A stretch of DNA of 34,205 bases from Methanobrevibacter thaueri (GTDB lineage Archaea; Methanobacteriota; Methanobacteria; Methanobacteriales; Methanobacteriaceae), in assembly GCA_015062925.1 (NCBI GenBank), contig SUTL01000013.1:1-34205 (forward strand). Reading direction: 5' to 3'. Below, one piece after another: positions 14,764 through 24,121 of this stretch. Positions within the stretch are counted from its first letter, which is position 1. Each line of letters starts with the position of its first letter. Both the position numbers and the translations under genes were made by a program. Below the pieces are notes generated by a model. The model was given only the letters and a program-made list of their open reading frames with translations, had not been told where the DNA came from and did no database searches.

Positions 14764-17700
14764 ATGAATTTTAAATCTAAAATTTTAATTATCTCACTTT
14801 TATTAATACTAGCACTGTCGATTTCGGCAGTATGTGCTGGTGAAAATACAAGTGATGTTCAATCAACTGTTGAACAGAATACTTCTGCTGTTCCAGCTAC
14901 TGATGAAAGTGGTGGGATAGATAGTAGTAATAGTAATTATGATAGTGGAAATGATGTAATTGGTGCTGATTCTTCTAAAGAAGAACTTGGTGCTACTTAT
15001 ACATTTAAAAATCTGAATCTTGCAGTTTCCACTGGATCAACAAATATTCAATTTGGAACAAGTTATGTTTATGATAGTGCTGCTGATACAGATATTAATG
15101 TTAATTACGGAGTTCGTATTTCAAGATCAGGGTGTACTATTGATGGTAAAGGATATACTATTGATGGTGGAGGTAAATCAAGAATATTCACTATTGAAAC
15201 TGGAGTTACAATAAAAAATGTTGTTTTTGTAAATTGGAAGAATACAGCAGTGTATGCTCGAGGTTTTGATGGTAATCCTACAATTAAAATTATAAATTGT
15301 ACTTTTAAAAATCCTCCTGCAAGTTCCGGTCCGGCAGTTGCTGCAGATCATTGTTCTTTTGTAATGGATAAATGTACTTTTAAGGATATAGAATCCTGGA
15401 ATCTTAATATAGTTGAATTAACAAAGTTGACTTTTGAAGTTAAAAATTGTAAATTTGAAGCAACTCGTCTTAGTAGTTTTATTGCTGTAGGGGGTGCAGG
15501 TAATGCGAATAGGCCTACTAGTGGAACATTATATAATAATACATTCACATATTCTGGTCCCGCTTATTACGGCCGCCCAGGGGTTAGTTTAAGTAATATT
15601 TATATTGATATTGAAGTTAATGTTACTGGTTGTAAATTTAATAATGTTGATTTAGGTGTGGGATCGAAGGATTATACATATCATGAGGGTCCAGATACTG
15701 ATGCATTAGTTAATGTTGACGGCTGTACCTTTGATATGGGTCGTGTGACTTGTAATAATCATACTGAAGTAAATATTCATAATTCTATAATTGCTAATAA
15801 TACTTATTCTGCGGTTGAGTATACTAAAAATTCTAAAGGTGTAATTGACAATTGTACTTTTATAAATAATCGAAAAAATACTGGTAATGGTGCAGCTGTT
15901 CTATCAGATGCAAATAATGTTACTCTTGACATTGTTAATTCGCGTTTTATTAATAATACTGCGGATTTAGGTGGTGCAATTTACATAGGTGAATTTTCTA
16001 CTGCAACTGAAAGTAATAATACGTATATTAATAACATTGCAAGAGGAGGAGGTAATTCTCAAAATTTCCGTAAATCTGCTCAAAATCAGAACATTATCTA
16101 TGTTGGTGTAGGAGTTAATGGTACTGGTTCAAGTTTAGATGATTTGGCAAATATTACCTTTGCAGTTGATGATATTAAGGAAAATGGTATAATTTATTTC
16201 ACAAATGGAACTTATGGGGATGTTAGATGTGTAAGGTCATCATTTAAAATGTTACCTTATGAAGGCCATACTCCATATTTAACTTATGTAAATGCACGTT
16301 ATTCTCTTGGCGGACGTTGGCTTAGTAATATTGAAATTAATAATTTCAGTTTTAAAAGTACCGAGCTTTGTGCGAGTTTAGGAGAGAGTTGTAAGTTGTT
16401 AAACTGTAATTTTACAAATTTAAATACTACGTATGGTGTTTCTTGTGATGGTGCCAATTGTATTATTAGTAATTGTACTTTCATCAATAATAACTTTTCT
16501 GATGGGTATTATGGTGGTTTAATTGATGTATGTAATGAAAACGTAACTATTTCTAATTGTATATTTTATAATAATACTGTTTATAGGGGAGTTGTAGTTT
16601 TATGTCTAAGTGAAGGTCCTGCGAATAATACTAATGTCTATGATACTGAATTTAAAGACAATATTGCATATTCTTCCCAAATAACTCATACTATTTATCC
16701 AGATCAGCATGAAATTGAGTTTAAGTTTGATAATGCAATTTTATTCTTAAATGCATTAAGCTATGATAAGTGGTATTATGAAAATGATTATAATCTTAAT
16801 TTTAATTTAAGAAATGTTACCTATTGGGAAATGGGTAAATTTAGAAATACTGATATTGACGGATGTAATGATACTTATCAGATTAATGTTAAGTTTTTTG
16901 ATGTAACTACTGGGGAAAAAGTTTTAGAATATAATACTTCTACAGATTATTGGTTTGATACCTGTGTTATTGGGGAAATTCCTGATGATGAGTATATTGT
17001 TGTTGTATCTCACCCAACAGGTGAAACACGCGCTGTATCTGATACATTTGGTTATCCTGAAACTAAAGAACAATCTCGTTTATCATTGAGTTATTCAAGC
17101 ATTATATCTCCATCTCAGTATTTAAGAATTCAAGCTAGTATTAATCGTGATGCTACTGGAACTGTAACATATACTGTTGATGGTAATGATATACCAGTAA
17201 CTATTAGTAATGGTCGTGCTGATTTAAGATTAACTGAATATTTATCTATAGGTAAACATGAAATCACTGTTCATTATGGTGGTGATGACAAATATTATCA
17301 TAATACACAAAAAGTGACAGTATATTGTAAAGGTCCATCTACCTTGGATGTTGATTGTCCAGATATTATTTCTCCTAGAGATTATTTAACAATCACTGCA
17401 TATGTTAATAATGATGCAACTGGTAATGTAACATTCATGGTGGATAATGAAAATTACACTAGAGATGTTTCTAATGGTAAAGCAATTTTAACATTAGATA
17501 AACATTTAGCTACTGGTTCATATGATATTAATGTATCCTATAATGGTAATGATGGCTACTATGCTAATTCAAAAATAGTATCATTATTATGTAAATACAG
17601 TACTGATTTAGATGTGGATTATTCTGCTAATATTACTTCAAATGATGATTTATTCATTATAGCTTATGTTAACTCCACTGCTACAGGAAGTATTACATTT

Positions 17701-20700
17701 AATATTGATGGTGCGGATCATATCATACAAATTGTTAATGGTCAAGCTGTTTTAGTTTTAAAACAACATTTGGCTATTGGTGAACACGATATTAATATAT
17801 CTTATAGTGGAGATAATGATTTCCAAAATCAATCAAAAAATATTAAATTAACTGTTAAAGCACCAACAATACCAATTATTAACATATTTAATAATGATAT
17901 CATCGAAAAGGATGATAAAGTTAATTTAATTGCTAATGCAAATTATAATATTAACAGTCCTTTCTATTTCATTATTTTAAAAGATAATGTTGAAATTGAC
18001 CGTGTTGCGGCAAGTTATGCTAATGACAAATTCCAATATGAATACACTTTCACACAAAAAGGCAATTATAAAATTTCCGCAGATTATGGTACAGTGGATA
18101 ATTTAGTTATTAATAATGGAACTGTTGCAGTTAAACTCCCTTCATCAATCAGTGTTAATGTAAGTGATGTAGAATATAACAACAATGCAATTCTTAACAT
18201 TACCGTACCTGTTGACGCAACAGGCGCACTTATCTTAGCAATTGGAAATACTCAAGACATTATTCCATTGTTAAATGGTCATGGAAAATATATTATCCAT
18301 AATGCAGGTAAATTACCTGTCGGTGATTATCCTGTTGTTGTAGGTTATGAAGGAGACAACACTTATGGCCAATCCATAGCTTATGGATCATTTAAAGTTA
18401 ATAAAATCACACCTACAATCACAATTAACACTCCTCAAAACGCTGTAGTTGGAACTCCAGTAACAATTTCATTCACAACCAACAGTAACTCATCAAGATT
18501 CACAATCAAAGTAAACGGAAAATCAGTTAACAACAACACACAATACACACCACTTCAAGAAGGAAACTGCACAATCAACGTGGAAGTAGAAGCAAATGAA
18601 TGGTATGACTCAGGATATAAATCAGCAACATTCTCAGTCAGCCCATTTGTTAAAACACAAACATTAGTTCAGATTACTCCAATAGCAGATGTTGTTGTAG
18701 GAACTCCGGTAATTATTTCATTTGCAACAAACAGTGACAGCCAAATCTATGTACTCACAGTAAACGGAGTAGTACACACAAACAACACTCCATATACTCC
18801 AAATAAACCTGGAACATACACTATATCTGTAGCAGTTCCTGAAACTGACTTATACACAGACGGAATCGGCCTAATGACATTCGAAGTCACACCATATGTT
18901 AAAACAGAAGCAATAGTAAACATCAACCCAGTTACTAATGTTATGGAAGGCACTCCAGTAAATATAGCATTCTTAACAAACAGTAACAGCACCAATTATG
19001 TAATCAAAGTCAATAATAATATTATTAACAACAATACAGAATTTACACCAGCTAGTGCAGGAACCTACACAATTACTGTCGAATTACAAGAAAACACATG
19101 GTACACTAACGGATTCAACATAGCAACTTTCACCGTTACACCTCGTGTAAAACACAATACAAGCGTTATCATTTCACCTATCTCCGATATTAACGTTGGT
19201 GAAGAAGCAACCATAACTTTCACTACTAATAGTACTGGAAATCAAATTATTAAGGTTAATGGTAATGTTATAACAGGTAATAAGTTTACTCCTACTGTTG
19301 CTGGTGTTTATACTGTAGCTGTTGAAGTTCTTGAAAACGATGATTATAATTACGGATTTAATGTGACTTCATTTACTGCTGGTCTTACTCCAGTTCTTAA
19401 TAAGTATAATACTACAATGAATATTAATCCTATTGCTGATGTTAGTGTTGGTGATGAAGTAACTATTATTGTAACTACTAATAGTACTGGTAATCAAATT
19501 ATTAAGGTTAATGGTAATGTTATAACTGGTAATAAGTTTACTCCTACTGTTGCTGGTGTTTATACTGTGACTGTGGAAGTTCTTGAAAACGATGAATATA
19601 AGTATGGATTTAATACTACTTCATTTGCTGCTGGTCTTACTCCTGTTCTTAATAAGTATAATACTACTGTAAATATTGTTCCTATTGTGGATGCTGAAAT
19701 TGGCAAAGAGTTAACTATTGACTTTACTACTAACAGTACTGCAGGTTATGTTATTAAGGTTAATGGTGTTGCTTTAGAGTCTAATAAGTTTACTCCTACC
19801 GTTGCGGGTGTTTATACTGTGACTGTTGAAGTTCTTGAAAACGATGACTATAATTATGCATTTAACACTACTTCATTTACTGTAGGTCTTGCTCCGGTTC
19901 TTAATAGGTATAATTCTACAGTAATTATTGCTCCTATTGTGGATGCTGAAATTGGTAAGGAGTTAACTATTGATTTCACTACTAATAGTACTGCAGGTTA
20001 TGTTATTAAGGTTAATGGTGTTGCTTTAGAGTCTAATAAGTTTACTCCTACCGTTGCGGGTGTTTATACTGTGACTGTGGAAGTTCTTGAAAACGATGAT
20101 TATAAGTATGGATTTAACACTACTTCCTTTACAGTAGGTTCTGTTCCAGTAATTGGTAAATTGGACCCTGAAGTAATTATAACTCCTATCAACACTGTTA
20201 TTGAAGGAACTCGGGTAACAATTTCATTCACAACTACAAGTAACAGTACTAATTACTTACTTAGAGTTAATGGCGAAACATTTGCTAATAACACTAGTTT
20301 CACTCCAGATGTTGGTGTTTACACTGTCGTTGTTGAAGTAATCGGTAATGAATGGTATAATACTGGTGTTAATGTAACCACATTCACTGTTAAACCTCTT
20401 TCATCATTAATTGATCCTAATATGAATCTTACTTATCCTAGTGAGGTTAAAGCTGGTGATGATGTTGTTGTTAATGTTACTTTACCAAGTGACGTTAATG
20501 AATTAGTTTATTTATTAATTAACAATAAAGTAGTTGCAAGTGCTAGTGTGGTTAATGGTAAAGCTTCATTCACAATTATCAACGTTAATGAAAATGATAC
20601 ATATATGGTTCGTTATGGTGGAAATATTAAGTATAAAGCTTCTAATAAATATGCGAACTTATTCCCAATTGATTCAAAAACAAGTTTGCCTATTCCAGCT

Positions 20701-21483
20701 AATAGTTCTGATTCACCAACATTTGAACTCACTAATTTACCTAAAGATGCTAATGGTAATTTCAGTGTTTATGTTGATGGTGTCTTAAATCAGACTGTTG
20801 AAGTAATTAATGGTACTGCACCGGCGATTACTGTTAAAAACCTAACACCTGGAACTCATGACATTACATTACTCTTCATTGATATGGGTAAATATGGTAC
20901 AGTTTCCAATTCTGCACCAATGAATGTCACTTCCAAAGATCATGTAATCACATTAGTTGATAATCATGATATTCCTGCATTATATTCTGAAAAAGCAACT
21001 TACAGTGTTCGTGTATTAGTTGATGGACTTAACATTAAAGATGGTGAAGTAGTAACTATTGTATTTAATGGAGTTACATATAGTATAAAAACTGTTGGTG
21101 GTTATGCTAGTTTGGATCTTAACACTGAACTTACTGTGGGAAATCATGTAATAAATGCAAGTTATGGAAATGCAACAGTAACTAACAATGTGGTTATTAA
21201 AAACATCATTAATGCTAAAAAGCTTAAAAAACTTAAAAAATCTAAAAAAGTCAACAAAGTTAAAGTTAGTTTAGTTAAAGTCAACGGTGTTTATCTTAAT
21301 GGTAAAAAACTTACTCTTAAAATTAAAGGTAAAAAAGTTGCCACTGCTAAAACTAAGAAAAAAGGTGTTGCTACTTTCAAAGTCAAAAAGAAAAAACTTA
21401 AGAAATTCAAAAAAGGCAAAAAAGTAGTTGCGACCGTAACATTCGGTAATGATGTTGTATCTAAAAAAATTAAAATTTGTTAA
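14764..21483 (+). CDS. Giant adhesin-like surface protein (beta-helix plus Ig-like repeats)
   Basis: About 2239 residues from ATG 14764; ATG 14758 is also possible and GTGATGG sits just before both. The N-terminus (MNFKSKILIISLLLILALSISAVCAGE) is a Sec signal peptide with likely cleavage after AVCA. Then follow a Ser/Asn-rich linker; a pectin-lyase-like right-handed beta-helix (about 15.1-16.7 kb) with repeated 'NCTF.NN' rungs; three related Ig-like units of about 87 residues (17.08-17.86 kb); an intermediate domain; eight Ig-like units of 82-84 residues (18409-20400); further Ig-like segments; and a Lys-rich C-terminal module of about 95 residues ending in Cys. Many N-x-S/T sequons fit archaeal N-glycosylation. 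There is no C-terminal membrane anchor, so wall retention probably depends on the Lys-rich module (inference). Methanobrevibacter and Methanosphaera carry many such proteins, thought to bind host or microbial partners. Confidence 0.93.
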   Translation: MNFKSKILIISLLLILALSISAVCAGENTSDVQSTVEQNTSAVPATDESGGIDSSNSNYDSGNDVIGADSSKEELGATYTFKNLNLAVSTGSTNIQFGTSYVYDSAADTDINVNYGVRISRSGCTIDGKGYTIDGGGKSRIFTIETGVTIKNVVFVNWKNTAVYARGFDGNPTIKIINCTFKNPPASSGPAVAADHCSFVMDKCTFKDIESWNLNIVELTKLTFEVKNCKFEATRLSSFIAVGGAGNANRPTSGTLYNNTFTYSGPAYYGRPGVSLSNIYIDIEVNVTGCKFNNVDLGVGSKDYTYHEGPDTDALVNVDGCTFDMGRVTCNNHTEVNIHNSIIANNTYSAVEYTKNSKGVIDNCTFINNRKNTGNGAAVLSDANNVTLDIVNSRFINNTADLGGAIYIGEFSTATESNNTYINNIARGGGNSQNFRKSAQNQNIIYVGVGVNGTGSSLDDLANITFAVDDIKENGIIYFTNGTYGDVRCVRSSFKMLPYEGHTPYLTYVNARYSLGGRWLSNIEINNFSFKSTELCASLGESCKLLNCNFTNLNTTYGVSCDGANCIISNCTFINNNFSDGYYGGLIDVCNENVTISNCIFYNNTVYRGVVVLCLSEGPANNTNVYDTEFKDNIAYSSQITHTIYPDQHEIEFKFDNAILFLNALSYDKWYYENDYNLNFNLRNVTYWEMGKFRNTDIDGCNDTYQINVKFFDVTTGEKVLEYNTSTDYWFDTCVIGEIPDDEYIVVVSHPTGETRAVSDTFGYPETKEQSRLSLSYSSIISPSQYLRIQASINRDATGTVTYTVDGNDIPVTISNGRADLRLTEYLSIGKHEITVHYGGDDKYYHNTQKVTVYCKGPSTLDVDCPDIISPRDYLTITAYVNNDATGNVTFMVDNENYTRDVSNGKAILTLDKHLATGSYDINVSYNGNDGYYANSKIVSLLCKYSTDLDVDYSANITSNDDLFIIAYVNSTATGSITFNIDGADHIIQIVNGQAVLVLKQHLAIGEHDINISYSGDNDFQNQSKNIKLTVKAPTIPIINIFNNDIIEKDDKVNLIANANYNINSPFYFIILKDNVEIDRVAASYANDKFQYEYTFTQKGNYKISADYGTVDNLVINNGTVAVKLPSSISVNVSDVEYNNNAILNITVPVDATGALILAIGNTQDIIPLLNGHGKYIIHNAGKLPVGDYPVVVGYEGDNTYGQSIAYGSFKVNKITPTITINTPQNAVVGTPVTISFTTNSNSSRFTIKVNGKSVNNNTQYTPLQEGNCTINVEVEANEWYDSGYKSATFSVSPFVKTQTLVQITPIADVVVGTPVIISFATNSDSQIYVLTVNGVVHTNNTPYTPNKPGTYTISVAVPETDLYTDGIGLMTFEVTPYVKTEAIVNINPVTNVMEGTPVNIAFLTNSNSTNYVIKVNNNIINNNTEFTPASAGTYTITVELQENTWYTNGFNIATFTVTPRVKHNTSVIISPISDINVGEEATITFTTNSTGNQIIKVNGNVITGNKFTPTVAGVYTVAVEVLENDDYNYGFNVTSFTAGLTPVLNKYNTTMNINPIADVSVGDEVTIIVTTNSTGNQIIKVNGNVITGNKFTPTVAGVYTVTVEVLENDEYKYGFNTTSFAAGLTPVLNKYNTTVNIVPIVDAEIGKELTIDFTTNSTAGYVIKVNGVALESNKFTPTVAGVYTVTVEVLENDDYNYAFNTTSFTVGLAPVLNRYNSTVIIAPIVDAEIGKELTIDFTTNSTAGYVIKVNGVALESNKFTPTVAGVYTVTVEVLENDDYKYGFNTTSFTVGSVPVIGKLDPEVIITPINTVIEGTRVTISFTTTSNSTNYLLRVNGETFANNTSFTPDVGVYTVVVEVIGNEWYNTGVNVTTFTVKPLSSLIDPNMNLTYPSEVKAGDDVVVNVTLPSDVNELVYLLINNKVVASASVVNGKASFTIINVNENDTYMVRYGGNIKYKASNKYANLFPIDSKTSLPIPANSSDSPTFELTNLPKDANGNFSVYVDGVLNQTVEVINGTAPAITVKNLTPGTHDITLLFIDMGKYGTVSNSAPMNVTSKDHVITLVDNHDIPALYSEKATYSVRVLVDGLNIKDGEVVTIVFNGVTYSIKTVGGYASLDLNTELTVGNHVINASYGNATVTNNVVIKNIINAKKLKKLKKSKKVNKVKVSLVKVNGVYLNGKKLTLKIKGKKVATAKTKKKGVATFKVKKKKLKKFKKGKKVVATVTFGNDVVSKKIKIC
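18409..20400 (+). repeat. Eight tandem Ig-like repeat units within the adhesin
   Basis: Units start at 18409, 18655, 18904, 19153, 19405, 19657, 19909 and 20161. The consensus is TNSxxxxxIKVNG...FTPxxAGxYTVxVEVxEN..Y..GFN..TFTV. Units 1-3 and 8 are diverged and 82-83 residues long; units 4-7 are all exactly 84 codons and much more alike. Confidence 0.9.
19153..20160 (+). repeat. Four 252-bp near-identical tandem repeats
   Basis: Starts at 19153, 19405, 19657 and 19909, each 252 bp with no indel. Units 6 and 7 are almost identical at DNA level for long stretches (for example 19741-19810 against 19993-20062). Such arrays expand and contract by recombination, so the copy number is likely to vary between strains and may be collapsed in short-read assemblies. 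Confidence 0.9.
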
Positions 21484-21486
21484 TTA

Positions 21487-21526
21487 GATGAGAATTAATT
21501 TTTTCTCATCCAAATTCTTTTTTTTT
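21487..21526 (+). terminator. Terminator of the adhesin gene
   Basis: GATGAGAA (21487-21494) pairs perfectly with TTCTCATC (21503-21510) around an eight-base loop; a run of nine T (21518-21526) follows eight bases later. It lies four bases after the stop codon. Confidence 0.75.
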
Positions 21527-21534
21527 AAATTAAT

Positions 21535-21577
21535 CTCAATCATAATTCTGTTTCATATTTTTAATTTCATGATTGAG
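21535..21577. repeat. 9-bp inverted repeat between convergent genes
   Basis: CTCAATCAT (21535-21543) and ATGATTGAG (21569-21577) are perfect inverted copies separated by 25 bases. No T-run follows on either strand, so it is not a standard terminator. Function unknown. Confidence 0.5.
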
Positions 21578-21679
21578 TAAATATAATCTAATTCAAATAA
21601 ATAAATTTTAATTAACTATGGATTTGATTATTTCCACTCTATTTTTTAAACATGATTTTTTAAAACAATTGATATAGGT

Positions 21680-22752
21680 TCATGCTGGACTTTCCTTGAG
21701 TTTTAAATATTCATCAATAGCTTCCCGTGTAGTTCCAACAACCAAACGATAATGTGAAGTTTCACCATTAATAATTACTTTTTCCACTTTACCTTTGGCA
21801 ATTACATGCTCACCATCAATTACTTCTCCAGCATAAGTATGTGTAAATGACACTACTTCACTTAATTCAACCTCAACACCCTCTAAAACTTTCACATTTT
21901 CAATAGTGTAAAGTGAAGGATTATCAAAAGCTCCAAGAGCACTTACAATGTCTGCTTCAATCTGTGAAATTCCTTGAGGTTCATATATAGTGTCTCCCCA
22001 AGTACCATGGATTTCATCATAATCTTTAGTGGCTAAAATATCAAATAATGTTCCGTTAATTGTTCCACGATTAGCTTTTCTATTCTCATACCATCTGAAT
22101 TCATTTTTTGTTAAACTTGAATCACTCATTCTTTTATTATAAACAAAATCCCAGTAATCATCAGTAATACCTTCAACAGTAATGGTTTTATCTATCTTTT
22201 CAATATTAACTTCTTTTCCACGGTATTTTTTAAATGTTTCAATTGCTCTTCTATGATTATCCAATCCATAAACTACAAAATCTAAATCACTAACACTTGT
22301 TTTTTGAAGACCCGGTAATATTGATCCTGAAATTCCAAGATGGGTATAAGGGATATCCGCCATATAATGGAAAAAATCAGCAACATCCATGAGTTTAGAA
22401 ATCAACTCCGGATTTTTAACACTTTCTCCTTTTTCAAATTTTTCTTTAAGTTCATTTAATCTTTTTTCAGGTTTATTATTTGTTTCACTTTATCTAATGG
22501 AACACCCATCATTTCAACATTAGTTACATCACAGAAATATAAATATTCCGGATGATTTTCTCTTAAATAAGAGTATGCTTCACTTGATCCTACTTTACGA
22601 TATTTTTTACCATCTTTTTCACGATCACCATTAGGATCCGGAATATATCTTAAAAATGAAATTATTCTATCTTCAGGATGAATATAATTTGTTGATGCGA
22701 AATATAAATCGTCACTTGTATAAATAAAATCTCTTGTTCTTATTTGTTCCAT
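21680..22752 (-). pseudogene. Nucleotidyltransferase-domain protein, interrupted by a one-base frameshift
   Basis: Two adjoining frames belong to one protein of about 357 residues. The first (ATG 22752, after GGAGG; 98 residues to the stop at 22456) begins MEQIRTRDFIYTSDDLYF and breaks off at KVKQIIN. The second continues in another frame as KPEKRLNELKEKFEKGE..., then the polymerase-beta-like nucleotidyltransferase motif GISGSILPGL...SVSDLDFVVYG and on to the stop at 21680. One extra base in the AAA run at 22474-22472 would rejoin them exactly. No classical slippery heptamer is seen. It is either a real recent mutation or a homopolymer sequencing error. The second frame alone could start only at weak codons (TTG 22405). 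Target of the enzyme unknown. Confidence 0.75.
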
Positions 22753-22916
22753 ATTAAATATCCTCCAATTCACTATAATTTATAGGTTTATTTTACTTTT
22801 ATAATAATTATTTATATTGGATTAATAATAAATATTAAACCACATATTTATAAACTAAAAATGATGATTTTACAAAAAACAAGATTATCCAGAAGAAAAA
22901 TTCTTTTAAAACATAC

Positions 22917-22985
22917 TGATATTTAATTCAAAATTATAATTGGATATTCCTGCGGTTATACAGTAATGAAATATCTAAAAACTAA
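22917..22985 (+). promoter_or_regulatory. Promoter and possible structured leader of the DUF366-queD-queE operon
   Basis: A TATA-like GATATTTAAT (22917-22926) would start transcription near 22945. At that point GGATATT (22942-22948) can pair with AATATCT (22970-22976) across a 21-base loop, and the stem is followed directly by AAAAACTAA (22977-22985). A stem with an A-rich ACTAA tail recalls the preQ1-I riboswitch, and the genes make a deazapurine, but I could not find the required pseudoknot pairing, and archaea make preQ0 rather than preQ1. It is reported as a candidate only. Confidence 0.3.
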
Positions 22986-23012
22986 TTGATTAAATGGGAG
23001 ATTTTTATAAAA

Positions 23013-23603
23013 ATGACAATAACACATAAACATATAAAAGAAATATTCGAGTATGATGGAAGTCAAATAAATCCTTCATGGGCATTTCAGGAATTTGAAA
23101 TATACGGATCATCCATAATCACATGGATAGGTCCGGTAAATATCACTCCAGATAATTTAAAAGACTTTGCAGATGTGGGACTTGAAATAAAATCAAATCT
23201 TATGGTTAATTTCATCTGCGAATTCTTTGACCAGCAACCACCTAATATGAGAGTTGCTTATTTAAGACAAAGACTTTTAGTAATGATTTTTAGAGAAATT
23301 CTAACAGAATACGGTGTTGAATCAAAAAGAGAAGGAGATGATATTTTTGTTGAAAACCGAAAATTATCAATTTCAATAGCCAGTGTTTCATTAAGCTCCT
23401 CTAAAATTCATTTTGCACTTAATATTGAAGATAAAGGCACTCCAAATGATGTTGAAACAATAGGTTTATATGATATTAAAGTTAATAATAAACAAGTATT
23501 CACAGAAAAAAATTTAACTGAATTAATTGATAAAACAGTTAACAGATTCATTGATGAGTTAGAAACAATTGAAAATGATATTAGTAAAACAAAGGTGTTA
23601 TGA
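23013..23603 (+). CDS. DUF366 family protein, first gene of a deazapurine operon
   Basis: 196 residues, matching the archaeal DUF366 family throughout: [14 protein letters not shown] near the start, [22 protein letters not shown] in the middle, and [23 protein letters not shown] then [11 protein letters not shown] toward the end. No activity has been assigned that I know of. ATG 23013 is chosen because homology begins there; TTG 22986 upstream adds nine residues outside the family. GGGAG lies about twelve bases before ATG, rather far. The gene overlaps queD by four bases, and such tight linkage to queD and queE suggests a part in 7-deazaguanine or archaeosine formation (inference). Confidence 0.82.
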   Translation: MTITHKHIKEIFEYDGSQINPSWAFQEFEIYGSSIITWIGPVNITPDNLKDFADVGLEIKSNLMVNFICEFFDQQPPNMRVAYLRQRLLVMIFREILTEYGVESKREGDDIFVENRKLSISIASVSLSSSKIHFALNIEDKGTPNDVETIGLYDIKVNNKQVFTEKNLTELIDKTVNRFIDELETIENDISKTKVL

Positions 23604-24121
23604 TGAAAATTTTAGTAAATGGTATTCAATCAAATTTAAGATTCTCTTCAGCTCATGTAATTCCTGGCCATGAATCCTGCGGTCATATTCATGGACATTC
23701 TTATTTTGTTGATGTGGAAATAGAAGGTAAAAGAGCAGGGAAATTCGATTTTGTAGTTGATTTTAAAGATGTTAAAGGTTATACTAAAGCAATTTGTGAT
23801 GAATTGGATCATAGATTATTAATTCCAGTATATAATGAATTAATTGATTTTAAAGATTTTAATAAGAAATCCGATTCAATTTTTGATTTAAAAGACCAGG
23901 ATACTGTTCATTTTAAAATTGACGGCAAAGGTTATTCAATTCCAGGTGAAGATTGTGTGTTTTTACCACTCCCATACACTTCTGCTGAAGAATTATCCAA
24001 GTTTTTCGCTCATACATTAGCTAAAAAATTATCTGAAAATTATAATAATCTTGATTATATTTCAGTTTGTGTGAATGAGGGAATTGGTCAAGGTGCAGAG
24101 TATAAGAAGGAATTAAAGTGA
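23600..24121 (+). CDS. queD: 6-carboxytetrahydropterin synthase (QueD-like PTPS family)
   Basis: The 173-residue enzyme would convert 7,8-dihydroneopterin triphosphate to 6-carboxy-5,6,7,8-tetrahydropterin, the second step toward preQ0 and archaeosine. Zinc ligands are H19 (SSAH) and H31/H33 of HGH. C27 gives CGHIHGH, the CxxxHGH pattern typical of QueD rather than of eukaryotic pyruvoyl-tetrahydropterin synthase. Also visible are FVVDFKDVK and ELDHRLL, the fold's conserved acidic and His segments. An insertion of about 30 residues ([16 protein letters not shown]...) follows the DHRLL motif. ATG 23600 overlaps the DUF366 stop; ATG 23603 next to it is equally possible. Confidence 0.88.
   Translation: MMKILVNGIQSNLRFSSAHVIPGHESCGHIHGHSYFVDVEIEGKRAGKFDFVVDFKDVKGYTKAICDELDHRLLIPVYNELIDFKDFNKKSDSIFDLKDQDTVHFKIDGKGYSIPGEDCVFLPLPYTSAEELSKFFAHTLAKKLSENYNNLDYISVCVNEGIGQGAEYKKELK

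Noticed and set aside
22456-22490. Programmed frameshifting in the split nucleotidyltransferase
   Set aside because: No X-XXY-YYZ slippery heptamer or downstream structure was seen; a simple indel in an A run explains it better.
22917-22985. Calling the leader before DUF366 a preQ1-I riboswitch outright
   Set aside because: The A-rich tail and stem fit, but no loop segment pairs convincingly with the tail, the loop is too long, and archaea make preQ0 and archaeosine.
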